From Vibrio sp. Of7-15 (GTDB lineage: Bacteria > Pseudomonadota > Gammaproteobacteria > Enterobacterales > Vibrionaceae), in the NCBI RefSeq assembly GCF_022347565.1, contig NZ_JAKRGH010000001.1, positions 1-64,000 on the forward strand: a stretch of DNA of 64,000 nucleotides, read 5' to 3'. A program made the position numbers and the translations under genes. The notes under the pieces were generated by a model. The model did not search any database, had not been told where the DNA came from, and saw nothing but the letters and a program-made list of their open reading frames with translations. Below, in pieces: positions 8,598 through 17,119 of this stretch (the first letter of the stretch is position 1; each line of letters begins with the position of its first letter).

Positions 8598-9845
8598 ATG
8601 AATACTCTTTACGATTACATTGTTGTGGGAGGCGGAATTGTTGGTATTTCTACCGCATGGCAACTACAGCAACGTTACCCGGATAAATCCATTTTAGTGA
8701 TAGAAAAGGAAGCGGGTTTATCTCGTCATCAAACGGGTCACAATAGTGGTGTGATTCATGCTGGGGTTTATTATGCCCCTGGCAGTTTAAAAGCGGAGTT
8801 TTGTAAGCAAGGTGTGAGTGCGACGCTGGATTTTTGCTCTCAACATAATATTCCCGTTGAGCGATGCGGTAAATTGTTAGTAGCAACCAATGAGCTTGAA
8901 CATGAGCGCATGTTAGCCTTGTTTCAGCGCTGCCAGCAAAATGATATTGATGTTGAACTGCTGGATCAGGCTGCTTTACAAGCCAAAGAGCCTGATATTG
9001 TTGGTTTGGGTGCGATTTTTGTTCGGGCAACCAGTATTGTTGATTATCAGCAAGTGACGGAAAAAATCGCAGAAGAATTTCAGCGTTTAGGTGGTTCGGT
9101 TTTATTAACCACGCAAGTTACTCATCTGGCCGAAATGGATCATCACATTGAGGTTACTTGTCGTCAGAGTGATCAGCCTTTTACTCTCCAATGTCGGTTC
9201 TTGGTATCTTGCTCTGGTTTAATGGCCGACCGAGTCACGAAAATGTTGGGGATTGACACTGATTTCCAAATTATTCCCTATCGCGGTGAGTATTACCGTT
9301 TGCCTCCAAAACATAATCAGATTGTTAATCACCTGATTTATCCAATCCCAGATCCAGACTTGCCTTTTCTCGGCGTTCACCTGACCCGAATGATTGATGG
9401 TTCAGTCACTGTTGGGCCTAATGCTGTGCAAGGCTGGAAGCGTGAAGGGTATGGAAAAATAAACATCAGTCTGCGGGATACATGGGATATGTTGCGTTTT
9501 GATGGTTTTTGGAAAGTCACTAAAAAGAATTTTAAAATTGGGTTAGTGGAAACAAAAAATTCATGGTGGAAACCCGGCTACCTTAAGCTGGTGAATAAGT
9601 ACTGCCCGAAAATTGAATTGGATGACTTACAGCCTTATCCTGCTGGGATCCGGGCTCAAGCGGTATTAAAAGATGGCTCTCTTGTGCATGACTTTTTATT
9701 TGCAGAGAGTCCGCGTAGTTTGCACGTATGTAATGCCCCTTCTCCTGCGGCGACGTCTGCGATCCCGATTGGTAACTATATCTGTGAGAAAATCGCTCAA
9801 AAGCAGCAAACTGCGATTGATAATCCCGCAGTGGTTTCCCATTAA
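8598..9845 (+). CDS. lhgO: L-2-hydroxyglutarate oxidase/dehydrogenase
   Basis: FAD enzyme oxidising L-2-hydroxyglutarate to 2-oxoglutarate, passing electrons to the quinone pool. The 415 residues show the N-terminal FAD-binding VVGGGIVGISTAW, HQTGHNSGVIHAGVYY characteristic of LhgO, IPYRGEYYRLP, and a C-terminal GIRAQAVLKDG segment. I chose ATG 8598 because GGAGCGAG lies just upstream; the GTG at 8565 has no such site. The next gene, a DctB-like kinase, begins 2 nt after the stop, so the two are probably co-transcribed. No csiD or other glutarate gene is present nearby. Confidence 0.93.
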   Translation: MNTLYDYIVVGGGIVGISTAWQLQQRYPDKSILVIEKEAGLSRHQTGHNSGVIHAGVYYAPGSLKAEFCKQGVSATLDFCSQHNIPVERCGKLLVATNELEHERMLALFQRCQQNDIDVELLDQAALQAKEPDIVGLGAIFVRATSIVDYQQVTEKIAEEFQRLGGSVLLTTQVTHLAEMDHHIEVTCRQSDQPFTLQCRFLVSCSGLMADRVTKMLGIDTDFQIIPYRGEYYRLPPKHNQIVNHLIYPIPDPDLPFLGVHLTRMIDGSVTVGPNAVQGWKREGYGKINISLRDTWDMLRFDGFWKVTKKNFKIGLVETKNSWWKPGYLKLVNKYCPKIELDDLQPYPAGIRAQAVLKDGSLVHDFLFAESPRSLHVCNAPSPAATSAIPIGNYICEKIAQKQQTAIDNPAVVSH

Positions 9846-9847
9846 TT

Positions 9848-11968
9848 GTGGTGGTTTCTCGTAAAATTAAGAGGCCAATCGTGTCGGTGGTGGTGTTTTT
9901 CTGTGTTGTAGCCACCGTGTTCATGGCAAGGGATATTACCCGAGAGTGGTTACTTGAACGAGCCCATGAAGCGGGACAAAGCCGCTTATTAGCGTATGTC
10001 GGCGACATTCGGCGCACATTGGCTCGCTATCATTTTTTGCCGTATTTGATTGCAGAACACACCCCAAGCCTAGCTTTACTACAAGGAGATTCTGGCTCGC
10101 TACATGGCGTAGAGTCTTATTTAGCGCAGCTGGATAAAGCCGCCAATACCAAGGGATGGCATATTCTTTCTCCAAGAGGAGAGTTAGTGGCGTCGAGCTT
10201 AAATCGAGTGGCTTTGAAAGAGCAAGAAGGCAAAGAAATCGCGAATATGCTTTATCAGTATGGCGGTGAAGTGATCACTCTAAGTTATTTGGCACAAGGG
10301 GAGCCGCGTTATTATTTGGGGGCACCGATTTATGCTAAATCTCAGTTGATTGGAATTGCTGTTGCCAGAGTTGGATTAGAAGCCCTAACAGACTCGTGGA
10401 TTGCCGCTAATGAGCGAGTATTATTGAGTGATAAGCATCAGCAGTTTTTCTTATCTAGCCATCAAAACTTTAATGTCTCGATATTGAATCAGCACTCGGG
10501 CTGGCCGTCATCACAACATATCTTGTCAGATGGCACCACAACGGAGCAGGTGTTGTTAGCAGGGGAACGTTATTTAGTTCAAAAGGTCCAGTTAGATGAT
10601 CTTCAGTGGCAAGTTCATTATCTAACGCCATTAGCACCCTTGGCTAAAACGTTAAATTGGGTGTCTTTTTTCAGTGTTGTGAGTGCAGCATTATTGCTGG
10701 CTTTTGGTCTCTTCTTATATGAACGTCGGCAAAAAATCCATTCTAAGCAGTTATTACAACAACTCATTGCGGACTCTGAAATGCGTTTACGCCGCATGAT
10801 TAATAAAACCAATGTGGGTTTATTATTGCTAAACCGAGATGGAAAAATAGCGGATATTAATCCCATGGCTTTGCGTTACTTTAATTTGTCGGAGTCTTTG
10901 GCAAGTCGTATTTTTGCATGGCAGCTGTTTGAGACTGTTCATGGGAATACGGTAGTGGTGAACGTGCTAAAAAGTTTATCGAAGCAGAATGAGGTAGGCG
11001 AATTAAATAACGTCGAAGTCATGGCTCAGCGCAGTGATGGTTCTCGTTTTCCTGTGCTATTTTCTATTGTTTCACTGTCACGTAGTTCTGAAGCGGCCTT
11101 TTTGGTGACGGTAATCGACATCAGTAAACGTAAAAAAGCAGAGAATACACTGCGAGCGATGAACGATGATTTAGAGCGCCGAGTCGCAGAGCGAACTCAT
11201 GCATTGCAAGCGGCTCAAGAAGAGTTAGTGCAAAGCGGTAAAATGGCGGCATTAGGACGTATGTCGAGTGCGATCACACATGAAATGAATCAACCACTCA
11301 CGGGAATAAAAACCTTGTTATCAAGCAGTGAGCTGTTGATCGCGCGGGATCAAACGGATCTGTTAGTGTCGAATATGCGGCTGGTGGATACGCTGGTGGA
11401 TCGTATGGCGAGCATGACATCGCAATTAAAAGTGTTTGCATTTGATCGCCCAGAAGCGTTACAGCCTATTTCTATTGAGGCATCTTTACAGGAAGTATTC
11501 CGCATATATCAAGGTCGGTTAGATCAGGTGACCTTGAACGTTCAGGTCGCGGCCAATGCGTGTTGGGTACAAGGTGAACAACAGCGTATTTTACAAATAT
11601 TCGGCAATTTAATTACGAATGCCTTGGATGCTATGTCTGAAAGCTTGACACCTGAACTCACCATTACTGCTGAAATGAGCGATGAGCAGGTGGTTATTTC
11701 GTTTACCGATACGGGAAGTGGGATTGAAGAGGATGTTTTACCTCATGTGTTTGAGCCGTTTTATACCACTAAGAAAATGGGGGAAGGGTTGGGGCTTGGT
11801 TTAGCCATTACAGCCAATAATGTTCGAGATATGAAAGGAAGTCTCCGAGTGAGCAATAATAAAACGGAGAACGGCGATAGAGCTAAAGGAGCCACCTTTA
11901 CACTGGTATTGATGAGTGTCAATGATGACGTGAAAACAGATATGCCCTCGTTGACTCAGAGGGCATAA
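9848..11968 (+). CDS. DctB-like sensor histidine kinase
   Basis: 706 aa. TM1 at about 10-27, a periplasmic Cache-like sensor of about 240 residues, TM2 at about 268-292, a PAS domain at about 310-420, a coiled coil, the H-box SSAITHEMNQPLTG with the phospho-acceptor His near 478, and an ATPase domain with NLITNALDAM, DTGSGI and GEGLGLGLAI. This is the layout of C4-dicarboxylate sensor DctB. GTG 9848 follows lhgO by 2 nt; there is no clear ribosome site, which suggests translational coupling, and GTG 9851 is an alternative. The likely partner is the DctD-like regulator at 15567-16925, across the transporter it would control. The ligand is unknown; linkage to lhgO hints at a 2-hydroxy acid or dicarboxylate. 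Confidence 0.9.
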   Translation: MVVSRKIKRPIVSVVVFFCVVATVFMARDITREWLLERAHEAGQSRLLAYVGDIRRTLARYHFLPYLIAEHTPSLALLQGDSGSLHGVESYLAQLDKAANTKGWHILSPRGELVASSLNRVALKEQEGKEIANMLYQYGGEVITLSYLAQGEPRYYLGAPIYAKSQLIGIAVARVGLEALTDSWIAANERVLLSDKHQQFFLSSHQNFNVSILNQHSGWPSSQHILSDGTTTEQVLLAGERYLVQKVQLDDLQWQVHYLTPLAPLAKTLNWVSFFSVVSAALLLAFGLFLYERRQKIHSKQLLQQLIADSEMRLRRMINKTNVGLLLLNRDGKIADINPMALRYFNLSESLASRIFAWQLFETVHGNTVVVNVLKSLSKQNEVGELNNVEVMAQRSDGSRFPVLFSIVSLSRSSEAAFLVTVIDISKRKKAENTLRAMNDDLERRVAERTHALQAAQEELVQSGKMAALGRMSSAITHEMNQPLTGIKTLLSSSELLIARDQTDLLVSNMRLVDTLVDRMASMTSQLKVFAFDRPEALQPISIEASLQEVFRIYQGRLDQVTLNVQVAANACWVQGEQQRILQIFGNLITNALDAMSESLTPELTITAEMSDEQVVISFTDTGSGIEEDVLPHVFEPFYTTKKMGEGLGLGLAITANNVRDMKGSLRVSNNKTENGDRAKGATFTLVLMSVNDDVKTDMPSLTQRA

Positions 11969-12015
11969 AACAGAGGACATAAAGTTAATTGGGTTGGTAG
12001 TCTACTCAGAAAATA

Positions 12016-14151
12016 TTACTGTGATGACGTTAACTGAGGCGATGTTTGCGAAGAGGCAGCAGTTCGTCGGCTATAGAAAAACAGAGCAAGGAAAACCGCT
12101 GCCCCCACCAGTCGAATGAAAATCGAAATATCAGGCCATACGAGTGCAACGCCTGCGATCAGCGCCAGTGCACGTAAGGCAAGATTAAGCTCCCCCTCCA
12201 AATAGCCCTCAATAGCAGCGATTAAGGCATAAGCACCTAACATAGCAAAACCACCTAATGTGGCTACTGTTATCCAGTCCCAGCTGATCAGGGCGGTATA
12301 AGCCATTAAAATAGGAACTAAATACAACCCCTTAGCAATTTTCCAAGCGGTAAGGCCCGTTCTCATTGGCGGTGTGCGAGCGATGGTGGCTGCAGCAAAG
12401 GCGGTTAAACAGACTGGTGGGGTCACGTTGCTGTCTTGGGATAACCAAAAAATAATGAGGTGTGCCGCTAATAACGCCAGAGCGACTTTTTCTAGGCCTA
12501 GCCCTTGATCGAGCAAGGTACTCATGAAATCAGCAGGAACAAGAGTAAGCAGTTGCTGAGCTTCCGCCAGTGGCATGGGTAGGCTTAGTGCTACCATTTT
12601 TTCAGGTGCCGCTAGCATAAAGATAGCCTGAGCTTGTTCTGGTAATTGCCCGGCGACCATGAGCTCTAATAGTTGCTCTTCCGCAATCAAGTTATAGAGC
12701 GCGGGGGCAGATAAAGTACCAAGCACGATGTAAGCTGCGGTTACGGGGAGCCCCATTCCTAGAATTAGGGACGCTAATGCGATCAGTAATAACATGATCA
12801 ATAAACTGCCGTTGGCCCATTCATTGATCATCAAAGAGAACGTATTACCAATGCCTGTTGTGCTGATCACATTGACAATTAAACCAATGCCTGTAAGCAA
12901 AACCGCAGTGGTTGCCATGTTTTTTGCACCTTGTGCCATGGCCTCGTAAATGGCTTTTGGTCCCATTTTATTTGGTGATAACCATGAAGCCAGCACCACT
13001 GCAATAATGGAGATACCAGCAGCGTAGGTTGGCGTAAATCCAGAGACTAATAAACTCACTAAGACTACTAAAGGAATGAGGTAGTGCCAGCCTGCCAGTA
13101 GAACTTTTCTTACAGGCTCAGTCGCGATCGTCACTTGTTGAACGCCGCTGCGTTTCGCTTCAATGCGGACAAAAAATCCAACGGAGAGGAAATAAATAAG
13201 GGCAGGGACGACGGATACTGAAATAATATCAACGTATGGGATTTGAGTATAAGACGCCATGATAAAAGCGCCCGCGCCCATGACGGGAGGCATGAGCTGC
13301 CCACCTGTTGAGGCGGCGGCTTCAACGCCTGCGGCAAAACGGGCTGGAAACCCTGCTCGTTGCATTAGAGGAATGGTAATCACACCTGTAGAGACGGTGT
13401 TGGCGACGCTGGATCCTGAAACTGAACCCATTAACCCCGAGCCCATTACAGCCACAAAGCCTGGACCACCAACCACTTTTCCTGCTGCGGCTCTGGAGAC
13501 ATTAATAATGTAATCACCGGCCCCAGAGCGTACTAAAAATGCCCCGAATAAAATGAACATGAAGACGTAACTCCAGCTAATGCGAGAGATAGGCCCAAAC
13601 ATGCCTTCAGAGCTGTAAAAACTACGGTAGAGAAGGGTTTCAGCGCTGAGACCCGGAAAGTGGAACATGCCTTCTACCCAGCTGCCCCAAACCGTAACAT
13701 AACTGAGTGATAGGACGATTAAAGCGGGAATGAACCATCCGATAGTACGTCGTATGAGCTCGATAATGACAATAATTGCCAAAATGGAAAAAAACCAATC
13801 ACTGGCAATGAAGGTGACACCTCGCTCATACAAAGCATCTTCGGCAAGAGGAATGTAGATCAAACAAGCAAGAGCAGCAATGGCGAGTAAAATATCAACA
13901 CCGAGGGCGATTTTGCTGCGTTTTAGTGAATGGTGAGCCGGATACCAAAGGGCACAGATAATTGCAAATCCCGCAAAATGAGTCGCGGAAACCCAAAGCT
14001 CAGGTAGGGTTGCTAAGGTGTTAAACCAAATGTGCAGTGCTGCCATCAGCACGCCCATTACCGAAATAATGGTGTCAAGTAGTGGAAAGTCGGTACGCTG
14101 TGGTAACTCAAACTGAGTCAATTCAGGCTGGGTTTGTTGTGTATTATCCAT
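12016..14151 (-). CDS. TRAP transporter permease, fused small and large subunits (TAXI type)
   Basis: 711 aa and highly hydrophobic. It corresponds to DctQ and DctM fused in one chain, as is usual for TAXI-type TRAP systems. The DctM part contains the conserved FGAFLVRSGAGD, GPGFVAVMGSGLMGSVSGSS, STGGQLMPPVMGAGAF, GMGLPVTAAYIV and NVTPPVCLTAFAAA motifs. It moves the substrate delivered by the periplasmic binding protein, using the Na+ gradient. It lies 81 nt downstream of the binding-protein gene, with a strong hairpin in the gap, and converges with the kinase gene. The substrate cannot be read from the sequence. Confidence 0.95.
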   Translation of the reverse strand: MDNTQQTQPELTQFELPQRTDFPLLDTIISVMGVLMAALHIWFNTLATLPELWVSATHFAGFAIICALWYPAHHSLKRSKIALGVDILLAIAALACLIYIPLAEDALYERGVTFIASDWFFSILAIIVIIELIRRTIGWFIPALIVLSLSYVTVWGSWVEGMFHFPGLSAETLLYRSFYSSEGMFGPISRISWSYVFMFILFGAFLVRSGAGDYIINVSRAAAGKVVGGPGFVAVMGSGLMGSVSGSSVANTVSTGVITIPLMQRAGFPARFAAGVEAAASTGGQLMPPVMGAGAFIMASYTQIPYVDIISVSVVPALIYFLSVGFFVRIEAKRSGVQQVTIATEPVRKVLLAGWHYLIPLVVLVSLLVSGFTPTYAAGISIIAVVLASWLSPNKMGPKAIYEAMAQGAKNMATTAVLLTGIGLIVNVISTTGIGNTFSLMINEWANGSLLIMLLLIALASLILGMGLPVTAAYIVLGTLSAPALYNLIAEEQLLELMVAGQLPEQAQAIFMLAAPEKMVALSLPMPLAEAQQLLTLVPADFMSTLLDQGLGLEKVALALLAAHLIIFWLSQDSNVTPPVCLTAFAAATIARTPPMRTGLTAWKIAKGLYLVPILMAYTALISWDWITVATLGGFAMLGAYALIAAIEGYLEGELNLALRALALIAGVALVWPDISIFIRLVGAAVFLALFFYSRRTAASSQTSPQLTSSQ

Positions 14152-14164
14152 AGTAGTGCCCTAA

Positions 14165-14190
14165 ACACGCTGCGAAACAACGCAGCGTGT
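14165..14190 (-). other. Intercistronic hairpin between binding protein and permease
   Basis: Perfect 10-bp stem ACACGCTGCG / CGCAGCGTGT with loop AAACAA and no T-run. Such hairpins commonly stabilise the upstream message, here the binding-protein mRNA, relative to the permease part. Confidence 0.65.
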
Positions 14191-14232
14191 GATGGTGTGT
14201 TATTGATTGTGTCTGCTTTTGTATTCCAGTAC

Positions 14233-15249
14233 TTATAGAGAAATCAGGTGCTCAGGCACATGGATCCCCATTTCTTTGTAGTAGCGGGCTGCACCTGGGT
14301 GTAGTGGGACAGGTAAGCCAGAGAGCGCTTTTTCAACAGCCATGGTCTTGGTGGCTTTGTGGATTCCATTGAGGAAAGGAAGGTTTTCGTAAATGGTTTT
14401 GGTGAGCATGTACACGTCTTCATCGCTAATGTCATCACGAACCGCTAAGAAGTTTGGCTGGGCAATGGTATTGATTGGCTCAACTTGGCCAGGGTAGGTA
14501 TTGGCTGGGATCACCAGTTTCGTCCACAACTGGTAGTCATTGTTTGCTTGTTTGATTTGCTCATCAGTAAAAGACAGCATGGTTATTTTATCACCAAGGG
14601 CGGCATAGGCACGTGTTACTGCACTAACAGGGACACCCGCTGGGGTATTCATACCATCAATTGCGCCGTTTTGTAGTGCATCGGCACTGGCACCATAACC
14701 TAGGTAGGCAAGGTTAAATGTGTCTGGATTGACGTTAAGGCCAGCCATAATCTGACGGCCAGAGCCTTCAGTACCGGAGTTTTTCTTACCAATGGAGAAC
14801 TTCTTACCTTTTAAGTCATTAAGGTCGGCTACTGTGCCTGTCTTCGCCAGTTCAGAGCGGATCACAAAATGTTCCACGTTTTGCCACATCATGGTGACAG
14901 AGCGTAGGTGCTTTTGAGGGCCGAATGCTTTTACTTTGCCTTCACCGTTCCATGCCCAAGCGCCATATAAACCTTGCAAAATAGCAAACTGTGCTTCGTT
15001 TTCACGTAGAAGTTTTACGTTTTCGCCAGATCCTGCTGAGCTAATAGCTGACAACGAGAAGTGATGTTTGGGCTCTAACTTAACTTTACTCAGGGTAGCC
15101 AGTGCAACACCGACAGGATAATAAGTCCCGCCAGTAGACGCGGTGGCGAGAATGTAGCTTTGTTTGTCTTTGGCTTGAACGGCTCCACTAAAGGTTGCCA
15201 CGATTGCTGCTGCAATGGTTAAAGATTTAAATAATGACTTTTTGAGCAT
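14233..15249 (-). CDS. TAXI-family TRAP transporter substrate-binding protein
   Basis: Periplasmic binding protein (338 aa). It has a signal peptide of about 26 residues ending in VQA before KDK, and the TAXI N-terminal signature LATASTGGTYYPVG. GKKFSIGKKNSGTEGSGRQI and NGAIDGMNTPAG are typical of the fold. It is the first gene of a sigma-54-dependent operon: a -24/-12 promoter lies about 50 bp upstream and paired dyads further up. GGGAGAG lies a few bases before the ATG. The ligand may be glutamate-like or a dicarboxylate; this is inferred only from the Dct-type regulators and nearby lhgO. Confidence 0.94.
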   Translation of the reverse strand: MLKKSLFKSLTIAAAIVATFSGAVQAKDKQSYILATASTGGTYYPVGVALATLSKVKLEPKHHFSLSAISSAGSGENVKLLRENEAQFAILQGLYGAWAWNGEGKVKAFGPQKHLRSVTMMWQNVEHFVIRSELAKTGTVADLNDLKGKKFSIGKKNSGTEGSGRQIMAGLNVNPDTFNLAYLGYGASADALQNGAIDGMNTPAGVPVSAVTRAYAALGDKITMLSFTDEQIKQANNDYQLWTKLVIPANTYPGQVEPINTIAQPNFLAVRDDISDEDVYMLTKTIYENLPFLNGIHKATKTMAVEKALSGLPVPLHPGAARYYKEMGIHVPEHLISL

Positions 15250-15295
15250 GGGTCTCTCCCTGAGAAATAGAGTTATGGTTCAAAGGGGGAGACAT

Positions 15296-15311
15296 AGCAA
15301 AGCTAATGCCA
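15296..15311 (-). promoter_or_regulatory. Sigma-54 (-24/-12) promoter of the TAXI transporter operon
   Basis: On the minus strand the sequence reads TGGCATTAGCTTTGCT, matching the RpoN consensus TGGCAYRN4TTGCW at every invariant position with correct GG-to-GC spacing. It lies 47 bp upstream of the binding-protein ATG, with an NtrC-family activator gene directly upstream. Confidence 0.85.
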
Positions 15312-15362
15312 TTATTTAAGGTTATGAATATAAAGGTTTTTATTGATAATTTTGAGGTGAGT

Positions 15363-15412
15363 AAGCAATATTTTGCTCATTGTGTAGGAATAGAATGAGC
15401 GAAATATTGCTT
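15363..15412. promoter_or_regulatory. Paired dyads, likely enhancer sites for the DctD-like activator
   Basis: Two 19-bp arms (15363-15381 and 15394-15412) are inverted copies of each other with one mismatch, separated by 12 bp. Each arm is itself a dyad around AGCAATATTTTGCT. They lie 50-115 bp upstream of the sigma-54 promoter, the usual place for tandem sites of an NtrC-family activator. A terminator for the upstream gene is less likely, because no T-run follows. Confidence 0.65.
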
Positions 15413-15566
15413 ATAGCTGTGAGCAGTTTTAAGTGATTGTTACGTTTATGTTATTGGGCTCTATGTTAGGTACGTTATTTTATTGGCCTTTTGGGATAAA
15501 GCGATAAGCAAAAAATCGCCTATCGCATTTTAATCTTTAATTATCGTTGGATTGAAAAGTAAGTGG

Positions 15567-16925
15567 TTACTCAACGGCTAAATAATCGTTTCTGTTTAAG
15601 CCGTATTTTTGCATTTTTTGGTTCAATGTACGTCTAGGGAGATCGAGCTCATCCATGACGTTAATAATACTGCCTTGATGTCGCTCTAAAGCTGAATGTA
15701 ATACGCTGCGTTCAAAGCTTTGTACTTGTATGGCTAAAGGCAGATGCGGGCTGACTGAGGGATTGGGATCTGCTGGCTTGGCCGCTAAAATATCGGCTGC
15801 GCTTAAGTTGTCATCTAGCGCATAACGAGTTGCAATGTTTTTAAGTTCACGTACATTTCCAGGCCAGTGATAGCTTAACAGTGTGTGTTGGTCGTTGGGG
15901 CTTAGCGAACGAGCATTGGCATTTGCTTTGTGTGCATAGTGATCAAACAGTAATAACACATCGTCGCCTCTGTCTCTTAGTGGTGGTAAGTACAGCTGAG
16001 CGACATTAAGACGATAAAACAGGTCTTGACGAAATTCAGGGAGAGTTTGGAGGTTCTCTTTAGCTGCCGCGATGACTCGCACATCAATGGAAATTTGTTG
16101 ATTCCCCCCAACTCGGACTACGGTATTTTCTTGCAATGAACGCAACACTTTCACTTGCATGCTCGGTGGCATACTTTCAATTTCATCAAAAAACAGCGTG
16201 CCTTTGTGAGCAAATTCCAGTTTTCCGATTCGCTTTTTTACTGCGCCTGTAAAAGCCCCCGCTTCATGGCCAAACAGTTCACTTTCAAACAGTTGCTCTG
16301 GAATGGCTGCACAGTTTAGAGGCACAAACTCGGCATTTTTGCGTTGGTTGAATTGGTGCAGGCTGTGAGCAACCAGCTCTTTTCCACAGCCAGTCTCACC
16401 ATAAATGATCACATTGGTATCAATGGCAGCAATTTTTAATAGTTGTTGGCGTAGTGCGACCATCGTTGGACTGCGGCCTAAGAGTACTTTTTCAAGGCCA
16501 GTAGTGTGTTCCAGATAGTGTTCTCTGTCTTCTGAACGAAGTTGGCATTGCCTGTGTTCTATTGCTTTGGCGACAGAGTCAATGAGCTTGTTTGGATCAA
16601 AGGGCTTTTCAAGAAAGTCGAACGCGCCTTGCCTTAGGGCTTTTACGGCCATATCCACATCGCCGTGGCCTGTGATTAAAATGATGGGTAATTGGCTAAC
16701 GGTATTCAGTAACTTTTCCATTAGCGCTAATCCGTCAATATCAGGCAAGCGTACATCACTGATGATCACTCCCATAAAGTTGACGGGTATATTCTCTAGC
16801 GCGGATTGGCCATCAGAAAATTCAAGTACATGATAGCCAGAGAGTTGCAGCCACTGGCTGGTTGCCTGGCGTACAATGTCGTCATCTTCAATCAGTATGA
16901 TGGAAGGGGATCCTTGTGGCTGCAT
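15567..16925 (-). CDS. DctD-like sigma-54-dependent response regulator
   Basis: 452 aa. Receiver domain with acidic pocket EDDD at 14-17, phospho-acceptor Asp57 in SDVRLPDIDG and Lys106. The AAA+ domain has Walker A GETGCGKE at about 175-182, GAFTGA at 222-227 for contacting sigma-54, and FFDEIESMP as Walker B. A Fis-type helix-turn-helix is at the C-terminus (LDLPRRTLNQKMQKYGL). All activator motifs are intact. The gene lies upstream of the TAXI operon on the same strand, separated by the gap that holds the sigma-54 promoter and dyads. Its kinase is most likely the DctB-like protein at 9848-11968. Confidence 0.94.
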   Translation of the reverse strand: MQPQGSPSIILIEDDDIVRQATSQWLQLSGYHVLEFSDGQSALENIPVNFMGVIISDVRLPDIDGLALMEKLLNTVSQLPIILITGHGDVDMAVKALRQGAFDFLEKPFDPNKLIDSVAKAIEHRQCQLRSEDREHYLEHTTGLEKVLLGRSPTMVALRQQLLKIAAIDTNVIIYGETGCGKELVAHSLHQFNQRKNAEFVPLNCAAIPEQLFESELFGHEAGAFTGAVKKRIGKLEFAHKGTLFFDEIESMPPSMQVKVLRSLQENTVVRVGGNQQISIDVRVIAAAKENLQTLPEFRQDLFYRLNVAQLYLPPLRDRGDDVLLLFDHYAHKANANARSLSPNDQHTLLSYHWPGNVRELKNIATRYALDDNLSAADILAAKPADPNPSVSPHLPLAIQVQSFERSVLHSALERHQGSIINVMDELDLPRRTLNQKMQKYGLNRNDYLAVE

Positions 16926-17119
16926 ATATTGTCCTTAATTATGATCACTATCGTCGTCATTAATACACCAATAAAGTGCCTTATTTCTAGCTTTTGCTTC
17001 TCAAATTTCACCAAATTATGAAGGTAACAGGATGATTTTCAGTGTAATCATATTGAGATTTGTTAAGCTTCATAACAGTTGAATTTTTTTATATTACATT
17101 TAGAACAGTTAGGAATGTC

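Noticed and set aside
15363-15412. Long inverted repeat as terminator of the DctD-like gene
   Set aside because: The stem is AT-rich and no T-run follows on the minus strand; position and internal dyads fit activator sites better.
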